Shown: piece by piece, positions 6,826-13,522 of the stretch
How positions within the stretch are numbered: the stretch's first letter is position 1
Layout: every line of letters starts with the position of its first letter
Assembly (NCBI GenBank): GCA_910587155.1
Contig: CAJULA010000044.1
Span: 1 to 14,983 of the forward strand
DNA length: 14,983 nucleotides
From: an uncultured Lachnospiraceae bacterium
GTDB taxonomy: Bacteria; Bacillota; Clostridia; Lachnospirales; Lachnospiraceae
Direction: 5' to 3'
Made by a program: the position numbers and the translations under genes
Notes under the pieces: model-generated
What the model was told of the DNA's origin: nothing
The model's input: the letters and a program-made list of their open reading frames with translations, nothing else
Database searches by the model: none

Positions 6826-7491
6826 TTATACCTCCTCACTGTTAAAATAAGCCGCCTTCAGAATGCCTTCCGAACCGGCAAGGGAGGAAACGGCAGCCTC
6901 AGAAACGCTCTGATCCGTCTCCAGCACCATGATTGCCTGCCCTGTCTTATGGTTGCGGTAAAGCTGCATGGAGGCAATATTGATCTGTTCCTCGGACAAA
7001 AGAGCCGCCACCTTGGCCACATATCCGGGTTTATCCTCATTATTGACGATCAGCGTCGGTTTTTCCAGGGAAAAGGAAATCTCGATTCCATCCAGCCTGC
7101 GGATCATGATACGGCCGCCGCCTACGGAAGCCGCCTGAATCTCCAGACAATGTCCGCTTTCGCCTCTGAGTGTCAGAAGCGCCGTATTGGGATGGGCATC
7201 TTTGAGCCGGATTTTCTCAAAGGAAAACACAAGCCCCTGCTGCTCTGCGATCTCAAAGCTGTCAGGAATCCTCGTATCGTCCGGCCTCATTCCCAGCAGT
7301 CCCGCTATCAGGGCCCGGTCTGTGCCATGTCCGGTTCCCGTGTCCGCAAAAGAACCATGCAGGCCAATCTTTACTTCCACCGGCTTATCCTGCAGCAGTT
7401 TCCGGGCCGTATAACCGATACGGACCGCGCCGGCCGTATGGGAGCTGCTGGGCCCCACCATCACCGGACCCAGGATATCAAAAATATTCAT
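6826..7491 (-). CDS. sdaAB: L-serine dehydratase, iron-sulfur-dependent, beta subunit
   Basis: This is the 221-residue partner of SdaAA. The N-terminal half contains GPSSSHTAGAVRIG (13-26), the family signature. An ACT domain covers about residues 145-215, starting at PTLIVNNEDKPGYVAKVAAL; in this family it is a structural or serine-sensing regulatory module. The ATG at 7491 has GGAGG 7 bases upstream. Single-chain forms such as E. coli SdaA fuse the two parts; here they are separate genes in beta-alpha order, separated by one base. The gene lies 69 bases after the pseudouridine synthase stop codon, with neither a clear terminator nor a clear promoter between them, so it may be transcribed from the aroB unit. 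Confidence 0.95.
   Translation of the reverse strand: MNIFDILGPVMVGPSSSHTAGAVRIGYTARKLLQDKPVEVKIGLHGSFADTGTGHGTDRALIAGLLGMRPDDTRIPDSFEIAEQQGLVFSFEKIRLKDAHPNTALLTLRGESGHCLEIQAASVGGGRIMIRRLDGIEISFSLEKPTLIVNNEDKPGYVAKVAALLSEEQINIASMQLYRNHKTGQAIMVLETDQSVSEAAVSSLAGSEGILKAAYFNSEEV
6831..6836 (-). promoter_or_regulatory. Ribosome binding site deciding the sdaAA start
   Basis: A perfect AGGAGG lies 6 bases before ATG 6824 and inside the last codons of sdaAB. It supports the shorter alpha subunit and translational coupling. Confidence 0.8.
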
Positions 7492-7560
7492 TTTGTTTCC
7501 TCCGTGTATTTCCTTATCACTTCTTTGCTTTTCCTGTGTTCTTGATCTGATCCGCCACCA

Positions 7561-8469
7561 TTATCTGAGTTTGGCCAGCAATTCCGTAAAATATGCCGGC
7601 AGGGGTGCTATGGTTTCCCTATATTCTCCGCTTCTCGGATGGTGGAATCCCAGAATCATTGCATGTAATGTCTGGCCTTCCAGCGCAAAGCGGCTTTTTC
7701 GTCCCGGTCCGTAGACCGCGTCTCCCAAAAGCGGATGTCCGAGAGAGGCCATGTGCACGCGGATCTGATGCGTACGCCCTGTCTCCAGCCGGCATTCGAT
7801 GTAAGTATACTCCTGAAAGCGGTCCAGTACCGTGAAATGGGTGACTGCTTCCCTGCCGCATTTTGCGTTGACGGCCATCTTTTTCCGGTCAGTGGGATGT
7901 CTGCCGATGGGGGCATTTACAGTGCCCGCGTCTTCCCCTATCACGCCATGGACAATGGCCCGGTATCTTCTGGTGATACTGTGTTCCTTTAACTGCCGCG
8001 CGATATCGGCATGGGAAAAATCATTTTTGCAGACGAGCAGGGAACCGGTGGTATCCCGGTCGATGCGGTGGACAATGCCGGGCCGCAGAACCCCGCCGAT
8101 ACCGGACAGGCTGTCCCGGCAATAATAAAGCAGCCCATTGACCAGTGTGCCGCTATTGTGTCCGGGTGCAGGATGGACGACCATTCCCTTTGGCTTATTG
8201 ACGATGAGCAGATCCGTATCTTCGTACAGGATATCCAGCGGAATCGGCTCCGGCAGTACATCGGCCGCTTCCGGCTCCGGCAGAGTGACAGAAAGCACAT
8301 CGCCTTCCCTTACCCTGTAATTTGCCTTTACCCGGTGCTCTCCCACCAGCACATGACCATCACGGATCAGCTTTTGCAGATAACTGCGGGACAGAGAATC
8401 CGTCAGTTCCATCAGGCATTTGTCAATTCGGGTATCCGACCATTCGCCGGTAATATAGTAAGTCTCCAT
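7561..8469 (-). CDS. rluD: RluA-family RNA pseudouridine synthase (RluD/YlyB type)
   Basis: This 302-residue enzyme isomerises specific uridines in ribosomal RNA to pseudouridine. An S4 RNA-binding domain spans about residues 13-65. The catalytic domain follows: LLIVNKPKGMVVHPAPGH (87-104), then the catalytic motif GIVHRIDRDTTG with Asp137 as the expected nucleophile, and GRTHQIRVHMASLGHPLLGD further on. It begins 9 bases after lspA; the lspA TGA stop overlaps its GAGG binding site, which suggests coupling. In Bacillus subtilis the gene after lspA is ylyB, of this same family, so the lspA neighbourhood supports orthology. RluD is the best-known family member; which uridines are modified here cannot be told. 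Confidence 0.9.
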   Translation of the reverse strand: METYYITGEWSDTRIDKCLMELTDSLSRSYLQKLIRDGHVLVGEHRVKANYRVREGDVLSVTLPEPEAADVLPEPIPLDILYEDTDLLIVNKPKGMVVHPAPGHNSGTLVNGLLYYCRDSLSGIGGVLRPGIVHRIDRDTTGSLLVCKNDFSHADIARQLKEHSITRRYRAIVHGVIGEDAGTVNAPIGRHPTDRKKMAVNAKCGREAVTHFTVLDRFQEYTYIECRLETGRTHQIRVHMASLGHPLLGDAVYGPGRKSRFALEGQTLHAMILGFHHPRSGEYRETIAPLPAYFTELLAKLR

Positions 8470-8478
8470 CCTCGTACC

Positions 8479-8985
8479 TCAGTGCCAGATACCCAGAAAA
8501 TGCAGATCCTCCTCCTTGTAATAAAACAGAAGCAGGACGGCAACCAGAAATGTGGCAGTGGTCACATAGATATCGGCCACATTGAAAATCGGAAAATGAA
8601 TCAGGACAAACGAAATAAAATCTACGACATAGTCCAGCCGCAGCCGGTCAATCATATTGCCGATGGCGCCGGATGCAATCATCACCAGCAGAATATGGGG
8701 CAGAACATACTTTCTCTGATCCGGCATGATAAAAAGAATCCACGCTATGACTGCTGCGATTACGACAGCCACAAAAACAAAAAAAACCTTCTGATCCTGC
8801 AGCATGCCAAAGGCCGCTCCTCTGTTCTCCAGATAATTCAGTTCCAGCACATCCCTGACAATGGGAATGGCCGGCTGCCCTTTCAAATGCAGAACAGCCA
8901 GATATTTTGTAAACTGATCTGCTGCGATCAGCAGAATACATAAGAGAAAATCCATAAAAAGCAGACCCTTTTTTTTATTACTCAT
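8479..8985 (-). CDS. lspA: Lipoprotein signal peptidase (signal peptidase II)
   Basis: This inner-membrane aspartyl peptidase removes the signal peptide from prolipoproteins after lipidation at the lipobox cysteine. It is 168 residues, the usual length, with four hydrophobic segments (about 8-24, 67-88, 97-113 and 133-155). Conserved motifs are ADQFTKY (Asp23), NYLENRGAAFGML (50-62), SGAIGNMIDR (105-114), and the catalytic aspartates in VVDF (Asp122) and NVADIY (Asp138). Its ATG overlaps the aroB stop as ATGA, a sign of translational coupling. One likely substrate, the carboxypeptidase lipoprotein at 13523-14530, is encoded in the same window. Confidence 0.96.
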   Translation of the reverse strand: MSNKKKGLLFMDFLLCILLIAADQFTKYLAVLHLKGQPAIPIVRDVLELNYLENRGAAFGMLQDQKVFFVFVAVVIAAVIAWILFIMPDQRKYVLPHILLVMIASGAIGNMIDRLRLDYVVDFISFVLIHFPIFNVADIYVTTATFLVAVLLLFYYKEEDLHFLGIWH

Positions 8986-10088
8986 TCTTTTTCCTTTCCG
9001 TCAAATACAATTTCCTGCAGGGCTGCCTGCATCTCCTCCTGGGTAACCGTATTGTCCGAAACCGCGTTTCCGATCTTTTGCAGCAGGATAAACCGGATCT
9101 TTCCCTGCTCCATCTTCTTATCCGAGCGGGTCAGCCGTAAAACTTCCGCGATATCAACATTATCTACTGTAATAGGAAGGCCAAACGGCACAAACATATC
9201 CCGTATTTCGTAATATTCTTCCATGGAAAGCATCTGCCGTTTCCAGGAGATAAAGGCGGCCGCCACACAGCCGAGCGCCACACATTCTCCGTGGAGCATG
9301 GTAAAATCCTTATATTTTTCCAGTGCATGTCCGATGGTATGTCCGAAATTCAGAAGTGCCCGCTCTCCCTGTTCCAGGGGGTCGCGTTCCACCACTGCTT
9401 TTTTGATCAGACAGCTCTCGTATACCATTTCTTCCATGACTTCCATATCCCGGTCATTGATTTCCGCAAAATGGGTAATCAGCCATTCATAATAGGAACC
9501 GTCTCTGATCAGGCCGTGTTTTAAAATTTCTGCCATACCGCAGGCATACTGGCGCGCGTCCAGACTTTTCAGCACGGACAGATTCATATATACCAGCCGG
9601 GGCATATGGAAAGCGCCCACCATGTTTTTGTATCTGTCAAAATCCACACCGGTCTTGCCGCCGATACTGCTGTCCACCTGCGCCAGCAGTGTGGTCGGAA
9701 TCTGGATAAAATCTATGCCCCTAAGATAGGTAGCCGCCGTATAGCCGGTCAGATCCCCCACCACACCGCCTCCCAGGGCAATCAGCATATCTCTGCGGTC
9801 AAGGCCATGCCCGATCAGAAAACGGTAGGCATCCTGTACGGTATTAAGGTGTTTGGACTGTTCTCCTGCCGGAAAGGAAAAAACGGAAATCTCCCGACAG
9901 TGAGGAGTGAGGATTTCCACGATACTGTCTCCATACAGTTCCTTTACAACGGAGTCGGTGATCACACAGAGTTTGCGTCCGGAAAGAGAGAGAGGCTCCA
10001 GCGCATCCGGAAGACTGTGAAAACCGGTGCTGAGTATGATGTCATAGTCTTTCCCGGAAGGGGTTTTTACTGTAATTTTTTTTGCCAT
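8982..10088 (-). CDS. aroB: 3-dehydroquinate synthase
   Basis: This enzyme converts DAHP to 3-dehydroquinate, the second step of the shikimate pathway, using NAD and a divalent metal. It is 368 residues long. Visible are the NAD-binding segment ALGGGVVGDLTGYTAATYLRG (104-124, dominated by the glycine-rich GGGVVGD), DSSIGGKTGVDF (139-150), and the three metal ligands in GMAEILKHG (Glu187), LNFGHTIGHALE (His250) and MLHGECVALG (His266). The ATG at 10088 follows CAGGAGC. It starts a new unit downstream of the sepF terminator and shares four bases with lspA. In Bacillus subtilis the interval after ylmF (sepF) contains ylmG, ylmH and divIVA; here aroB is in that place. I found no convincing promoter in the A-rich 45 bases before it. 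Confidence 0.96.
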   Translation of the reverse strand: MAKKITVKTPSGKDYDIILSTGFHSLPDALEPLSLSGRKLCVITDSVVKELYGDSIVEILTPHCREISVFSFPAGEQSKHLNTVQDAYRFLIGHGLDRRDMLIALGGGVVGDLTGYTAATYLRGIDFIQIPTTLLAQVDSSIGGKTGVDFDRYKNMVGAFHMPRLVYMNLSVLKSLDARQYACGMAEILKHGLIRDGSYYEWLITHFAEINDRDMEVMEEMVYESCLIKKAVVERDPLEQGERALLNFGHTIGHALEKYKDFTMLHGECVALGCVAAAFISWKRQMLSMEEYYEIRDMFVPFGLPITVDNVDIAEVLRLTRSDKKMEQGKIRFILLQKIGNAVSDNTVTQEEMQAALQEIVFDGKEKE

Positions 10089-10132
10089 GCAGATTGCTCC
10101 TGTTTTTTATTTTGTTATTTTTTGTGTACCGT

Positions 10133-10163
10133 AAAAGAACTTCCCATGTGTCACAGGAAGCTC
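10133..10163 (-). terminator. Intrinsic terminator after sepF
   Basis: A hairpin of about 12 bp (10163-10137), GAGCTTCCTGTG pairing with the region ending GGGAAGTTC and including some G-T pairs, is followed by TTTT (10136-10133). It begins 16 bases after the sepF stop codon and separates the division genes from aroB. Confidence 0.75.
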
Positions 10164-10179
10164 TGTTATCTCTATGTAT

Positions 10180-10674
10180 CTAAAATGCGGGAACGTCAAA
10201 GCCGCTGTTGATGATTTCCTGAAAATCGCCGGAAATGTCCACACTGGCCGGGGTGACGATAAAGATATAATGGGATATCTTCTGCAGATTGCCGCTGATC
10301 GCGAAGGTCGAACCTGATGTAAAGTCGATGATCCGCTGGGCGATCTCCACATCCAGGCCTTCCAGGTTCAGGACTACGGTCCTGTTTGCAAGCAGTGTCT
10401 CCGTGATCTCGCGGGCATCCTCTACGGTGGTGGGCTTGATCACACATACTTCCATGCCGTTTCCCATGATCTTCCGGGGGCTCTGGCGCATCGGTGTTAC
10501 TTTGGATGAGGATTTTCTCGGTTTTTCTTCCGGTTCTTCTCTGACAGGTTCTTTTACGGCAACCATTTTTTTCGGTTTTTCTTCCGGTTCATCATCGTAA
10601 TAGTCGTCGTCATAATAATCGTCGTCATCTTCTGTCAGTTTCATGTAATTTAAAAACTTGTCCATAACTCCCAT
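10180..10674 (-). CDS. sepF: Cell division protein SepF (YlmF)
   Basis: SepF anchors and bundles FtsZ at the division site in Gram-positive bacteria. This 164-residue protein has the three expected parts: an N-terminal amphipathic membrane-binding helix (MGVMDKFLNYMKL), an acidic then basic linker (about 15-70), and the compact FtsZ-binding core (about 74-142) with CVIKPTTVEDAREI and DFTSGSTFAISGNLQKIS. The linker holds a run of Asp and Tyr and a duplicated EPEEKP(K/R)K motif at 29-36 and 47-54. The start at ATG 10674 is chosen because AGGAG lies 9 bases before it; a longer frame from 10725 would overlap yggS and add residues before the membrane helix. It begins 16 bases after the yggS stop and is closed by a terminator. 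Confidence 0.93.
   Translation of the reverse strand: MGVMDKFLNYMKLTEDDDDYYDDDYYDDEPEEKPKKMVAVKEPVREEPEEKPRKSSSKVTPMRQSPRKIMGNGMEVCVIKPTTVEDAREITETLLANRTVVLNLEGLDVEIAQRIIDFTSGSTFAISGNLQKISHYIFIVTPASVDISGDFQEIINSGFDVPAF
10518..10590 (-). repeat. Two 19-base direct repeats inside sepF
   Basis: An identical 19-base word occurs at 10518-10536 and 10572-10590 (plus strand TCGGTTTTTCTTCCGGTTC), 54 bases apart and in the same frame. Each copy encodes the EPEEKP core of the linker. The exact DNA identity suggests a recent duplication or slippage in a disordered segment. Confidence 0.7.
10598..10627 (-). repeat. 15-base tandem repeat encoding the Asp/Tyr run of SepF
   Basis: TAATAGTCGTCGTCA (10598-10612) is followed at once by TAATAATCGTCGTCA (10613-10627), differing at one base. 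It encodes the DDDYY repeats in the SepF linker and looks like replication slippage, so its copy number may vary between strains. Confidence 0.7.
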
Positions 10675-10683
10675 TGCAGTTAT

Positions 10684-10688
10684 CTCCT
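10684..10688 (-). promoter_or_regulatory. Ribosome binding site deciding the sepF start
   Basis: AGGAG lies 9 bases before ATG 10674, just downstream of the yggS stop codon (10693-10691). The alternative ATG at 10665 would be 18 bases away. Confidence 0.7.
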
Positions 10689-10690
10689 TA

Positions 10691-11398
10691 CTATTCTCCG
10701 GCGGAATTTGTGTAATCCCGTTCACCGAATATTCCAGTTCCTACCCGTACACAGCCGGCGCCTTCACTGACAGCCACTTCATAGTCGCCGGTCATGCCCA
10801 TAGACAGAACATCCATACTCACATTATCAATGTTTTTCCGCATTATGTCAACAGATAATTGTTTGAGGGCCCGAAAATATTGCCGGTTCTCTTCAGGGTC
10901 TTCCACATAGGGTGCCACGGTCATCAGACCTCTGATTCTGATAGCCGGGAGTGCTGCAATCTGCGCGGCCAGCTCTGTCACTGCCCCGTTGCAGGGCAGT
11001 CCGAACTTGGACTCTTCTCCCGCAGCGTTGACTTCTAACAGGATATCGGTCGTCACCTGTTTTTTGACCGATTCCCTGCTGATTTCTTCTGCCAGACGCA
11101 GGGAATCCACACTATGGATCAGATATACCCGGCCTACGATATATTTTACCTTATTTCTCTGCAGATGGCCGATCATATGCCAGCGGATATCCCGGGGAAG
11201 AGCCTCATATTTCTCCACCAGCTCCTGTACTTTGTTTTCACCGAAATCGCGGCAGCCGTATTCGTAGGCCTCCTGCAGCATGGAAAGCGGTTTTGTCTTG
11301 CTGACGGCGATCAGCGTCACTTCGGATGCTCTGCGCCCGGCCAGTTCACATGCCTGTCTGATGTTTTCTTCCGTACGTGCGATGTTTTCTCTAATCAT
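10691..11398 (-). CDS. yggS: YggS/YlmE family pyridoxal-phosphate homeostasis protein
   Basis: This 235-residue protein has the fold of the N-terminal barrel of alanine racemase but lacks its second domain. It binds pyridoxal 5'-phosphate and buffers its level rather than acting as a known enzyme. The PLP-binding lysine is expected to be Lys34 in TLIAVSKTKP. Other conserved blocks are DFGENKVQELVEKYE, WHMIGHLQRNKVKYI, LLEVNAAGEESKFG and LSMGMTGDYEVAVSEGA, ending with the phosphate-binding region RVGTGIFGERDY. The ATG at 11398 has GGGGAG 6 bases upstream. It lies 60 bases after the HlyD-like gene and 16 before sepF, the ylmE-ylmF order of the Gram-positive division cluster. Confidence 0.95.
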   Translation of the reverse strand: MIRENIARTEENIRQACELAGRRASEVTLIAVSKTKPLSMLQEAYEYGCRDFGENKVQELVEKYEALPRDIRWHMIGHLQRNKVKYIVGRVYLIHSVDSLRLAEEISRESVKKQVTTDILLEVNAAGEESKFGLPCNGAVTELAAQIAALPAIRIRGLMTVAPYVEDPEENRQYFRALKQLSVDIMRKNIDNVSMDVLSMGMTGDYEVAVSEGAGCVRVGTGIFGERDYTNSAGE

Positions 11399-11458
11399 AT
11401 CTTTCTCCCCACTCTCCTATCTTATCACCGTCCGGAGAGGCCGGCCCGTCAGCCCTTC

Positions 11459-12847
11459 CTACTCATTGGTAAGATCATGCTCTTCCACACTGGAAGCATC
11501 CAGTGCGATATAATCATAGACACTGAGTCCATAGGTAGTTCCCGATTTTACCACGGAATACTCTTCATTATCATACAGGACCTGAATTTTTTTGAAATCA
11601 GCGTATCCCTTATTGATATTATAAACGCCGGTCAGCTTGCCCCGTTTGCTTATGGGGTACTTTTCGTCAGAATCCGGTTTTATGATATAATCGCCGATCC
11701 GCAACACGGAATCGTCCAGATAATATTCCCCGTCTTCCTCATCATAGATCGTCGTCTCGATAAATTCCGTCGTGACCCCTTCTTCCGTATAGTTTTCCCG
11801 CAGGACACCGTCGGCCCCGCTGTTTCCGCCCTTGGTTACATACTCCGTAGGCACAAGGAAAAATTCACGCTCCACGATGGCTGAATTGGGAATCTTCAGG
11901 CCCGTTTCCTCTTCGGTAATCAGTTCGATATCAATATATCTGTCGGTACAGAAGGTAATCATGGAATTATTGAACTTTAATTCCGCATAGGTGCCGTCCT
12001 CATTTTCATGAATGGCCACTTCCCCCCAGGAAGTATTCTGATTTTTGAGAAATCTGACTTTGATATATTCGGCTTCCACCAGTTCGGCAGCCCGTTCAGG
12101 AGTAACAGGTATGACGACTGACCAGTTCTCGCTCAGGGAAATTTTATAGGCGGGGTCTCCTTTGCTGACCAGATCATTGCTGATCAGCGGCCTTTTCTCA
12201 TAATCGGTCGTATCGAAATCCGTTTCCTTTACCTGGTCAGGGGTCAGCTGTTCATAGCCGTCCGTGGAATATATGATAATCCCCGTCTTGGCTGCGCGGC
12301 AAAACTCCACAAGTCCGGCATCCGTGGAAGCATTCAGGGCATCTATATTTTCCAGTATCGTGTAATTGGCCAGTTTTGTCACGGTCCCCTGAACATCATA
12401 TTTAAAATCATAGACTTCTCTGAAATTTTCCGGGGTGAAGGTACTGGTAAAAGCCAGAATCTCTGTTTTCAGTTCGCTCAGATCCTCATTGGAGAGAGAA
12501 TTTTCATCCGGATCGCCGCCTGTCATTTCAGAGATTTTTCCTGTCTCATCGACGGTATACACCAGGTCTCCCACAGCCACTCTGCCGCCTTCCCGGGCAT
12601 AGTAATTGATATACCCCGAACCCGTACTGGTCACAATCTCTTCCTGCCGGATCGCAATCCCCTTGTATACATTATTCACGGAAAGGGACCCTGTCTTTAC
12701 TTCATAGCCGATAATATGACTGGAAGTAAAATACAGTACGACACAGATTGCAATGTAGACGGAAATACATCCGAATATGACCATACCGAGATTGATATTC
12801 AGCGGTTTTCTGTATTGTCTGATTTTTCCGGAACGTTTTTTTGCCAT
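11459..12847 (-). CDS. HlyD-like single-pass membrane protein
   Basis: This 462-residue protein has a basic cytoplasmic N-terminus (AKKRSGKIRQYRKP), one transmembrane helix at about 21-42, and a long acidic extracellular part. The segment at about 47-103 (YKGIAIRQEEIVTSTGSGYI followed by REGGRVAVGDLVYTVD) has the half-motif of a barrel-sandwich hybrid, as in HlyD membrane fusion proteins, and the last 80 residues resemble the HlyD beta-barrel end. The usual long coiled-coil hairpin is not obvious. No ABC or other porter gene is nearby, so an efflux role is unsupported; its place directly before yggS and sepF suggests an envelope or division role, which is inference. The ATG at 12847 follows AAAGGTGG. 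It comes after a terminator, so it probably heads the unit, although I see no clear promoter in the 75 bases upstream. Confidence 0.75.
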   Translation of the reverse strand: MAKKRSGKIRQYRKPLNINLGMVIFGCISVYIAICVVLYFTSSHIIGYEVKTGSLSVNNVYKGIAIRQEEIVTSTGSGYINYYAREGGRVAVGDLVYTVDETGKISEMTGGDPDENSLSNEDLSELKTEILAFTSTFTPENFREVYDFKYDVQGTVTKLANYTILENIDALNASTDAGLVEFCRAAKTGIIIYSTDGYEQLTPDQVKETDFDTTDYEKRPLISNDLVSKGDPAYKISLSENWSVVIPVTPERAAELVEAEYIKVRFLKNQNTSWGEVAIHENEDGTYAELKFNNSMITFCTDRYIDIELITEEETGLKIPNSAIVEREFFLVPTEYVTKGGNSGADGVLRENYTEEGVTTEFIETTIYDEEDGEYYLDDSVLRIGDYIIKPDSDEKYPISKRGKLTGVYNINKGYADFKKIQVLYDNEEYSVVKSGTTYGLSVYDYIALDASSVEEHDLTNE

Positions 12848-12922
12848 ATACCACCTTTCAGATTTCTGACTACGTCTGGATTCCCGTCACAAGGCATCTG
12901 CCGGGGCGGTGTTCACACTGTG

Positions 12923-12952
12923 AAAAGCCCCTGCCTTATGGCAGAGGCCCTT
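12923..12952 (-). terminator. Intrinsic terminator of the P-loop gene
   Basis: GCCTCTGCC (12948-12940) pairs with GGCAGGGGC (12935-12927) around an ATAA loop, followed by TTTT (12926-12923). The stem can extend by four more weak pairs using the flanking AAGG and the T-run. It starts 27 bases after the stop codon of the P-loop gene. Confidence 0.85.
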
Positions 12953-12979
12953 TATCTTATCGTCATCATACAGTGCCGG

Positions 12980-13399
12980 TCAGAGTGATACGACGATCTT
13001 ATCCTTCAGGCTTTCAGGAAGTTCATGCTCATCCAGGGATATATTGATAAAGAAATCAACATGGAATAAACCGCTGATCTGTTCCAGTTTCTGAATCGCA
13101 GACTCCACACCCTGCTCATCCAGATGGGCGTTTACCAGGAAGCTGTCCAGATACATCTGCTCCAGATCATGATCCTGTGAAATAATGCCGCAGATAAAAC
13201 CGATAAACTCATCGCAGTCGGTAAGCGGGTAATCCGATACGTTGATCAGACGAATCCTGTTATTCAGTTCATACATATTTTTGGAGTTCTTGTCCAGATA
13301 CACAATGTTTCCGGATGCAGTTTTCACTGCGCTATTCACTTTATCCAATAAATGTTTTGTCTTGCCTTTTCCTTTTTTGCCAACGATTAACTGAACCAT
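12980..13399 (-). CDS. Small P-loop protein of unknown function
   Basis: This 139-residue protein has a clear Walker A motif at its very start: MVQLIVGKKGKGKTKHLL, with GKKGKGKT at residues 7-14. A hydrophobic strand NIVYLD follows near residue 32, and acidic segments (DCDEFIGF, QDHDLEQ, HLDEQGVES) fill the middle. I cannot point to a firm Walker B or a second domain. Similar clostridial proteins are often labelled twitching motility protein PilT, but there is no PilT domain here and I do not use that name. The start is ATG 13399, 7 bases after a perfect AGGAGG; an in-frame ATG at 13435 falls inside the promoter. Promoter and terminator on either side show it is a single-gene unit between cell-wall and division genes. 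It probably binds ATP or GTP; its partner is unknown. Confidence 0.85.
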   Translation of the reverse strand: MVQLIVGKKGKGKTKHLLDKVNSAVKTASGNIVYLDKNSKNMYELNNRIRLINVSDYPLTDCDEFIGFICGIISQDHDLEQMYLDSFLVNAHLDEQGVESAIQKLEQISGLFHVDFFINISLDEHELPESLKDKIVVSL

Positions 13400-13406
13400 C
13401 GCAATC

Positions 13407-13412
13407 CCTCCT
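13407..13412 (-). promoter_or_regulatory. Ribosome binding site deciding the P-loop gene start
   Basis: A perfect AGGAGG lies 7 bases before ATG 13399. The longer frame from 13435 would begin upstream of this site and at the -10 box. Confidence 0.85.
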
Positions 13413-13433
13413 AAAAGTAAACTTGTTATACCC

Positions 13434-13462
13434 ATTATAAAATATTAAGAAATAAAAAACAA
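13434..13462 (-). promoter_or_regulatory. Sigma-A-type promoter for the P-loop gene
   Basis: TTGTTT (13462-13457), a 17-base AT-rich spacer and TATAAT (13439-13434) lie about 35 bases before the ATG. The T-rich stretch ahead of it may add an UP-like element. The predicted leader is about 28 bases and contains the ribosome binding site. Confidence 0.65.
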
Positions 13463-13486
13463 CCCTTAATACACATATATCTATGG

Positions 13487-13508
13487 AGAACCCCGAAGCC
13501 GGTGTTCT
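13487..13508 (-). terminator. Terminator-like hairpin after the carboxypeptidase gene
   Basis: AGAACACCG and CGGGGTTCT pair around a GCTT loop with one A-G mismatch, 14 bases after the stop codon. No T-run follows directly; the nearest is about 24 bases on, at the promoter of the next gene. It may be a weak terminator or an mRNA end-stabilising stem. Confidence 0.35.
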
Positions 13509-13522
13509 GTTATCAAGACCTG

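Noticed and set aside
6676..7545. Plus-strand open frame of 289 codons across sdaAB and sdaAA
   Set aside because: It is antisense to two firmly identified subunit genes and shows no domain of its own.
8011..8943. Plus-strand open frame of 310 codons antisense to the pseudouridine synthase and lspA
   Set aside because: It lies wholly opposite two genes with complete catalytic motifs. Its predicted protein is rich in Gln, His and Asp with no recognisable domain, typical of the reverse frame of a coding region.
12980..13399. Naming the small P-loop protein as twitching motility protein PilT
   Set aside because: Only a Walker A motif is present at the N-terminus; the length and the rest of the sequence do not fit a PilT ATPase, and no pilus genes are nearby.
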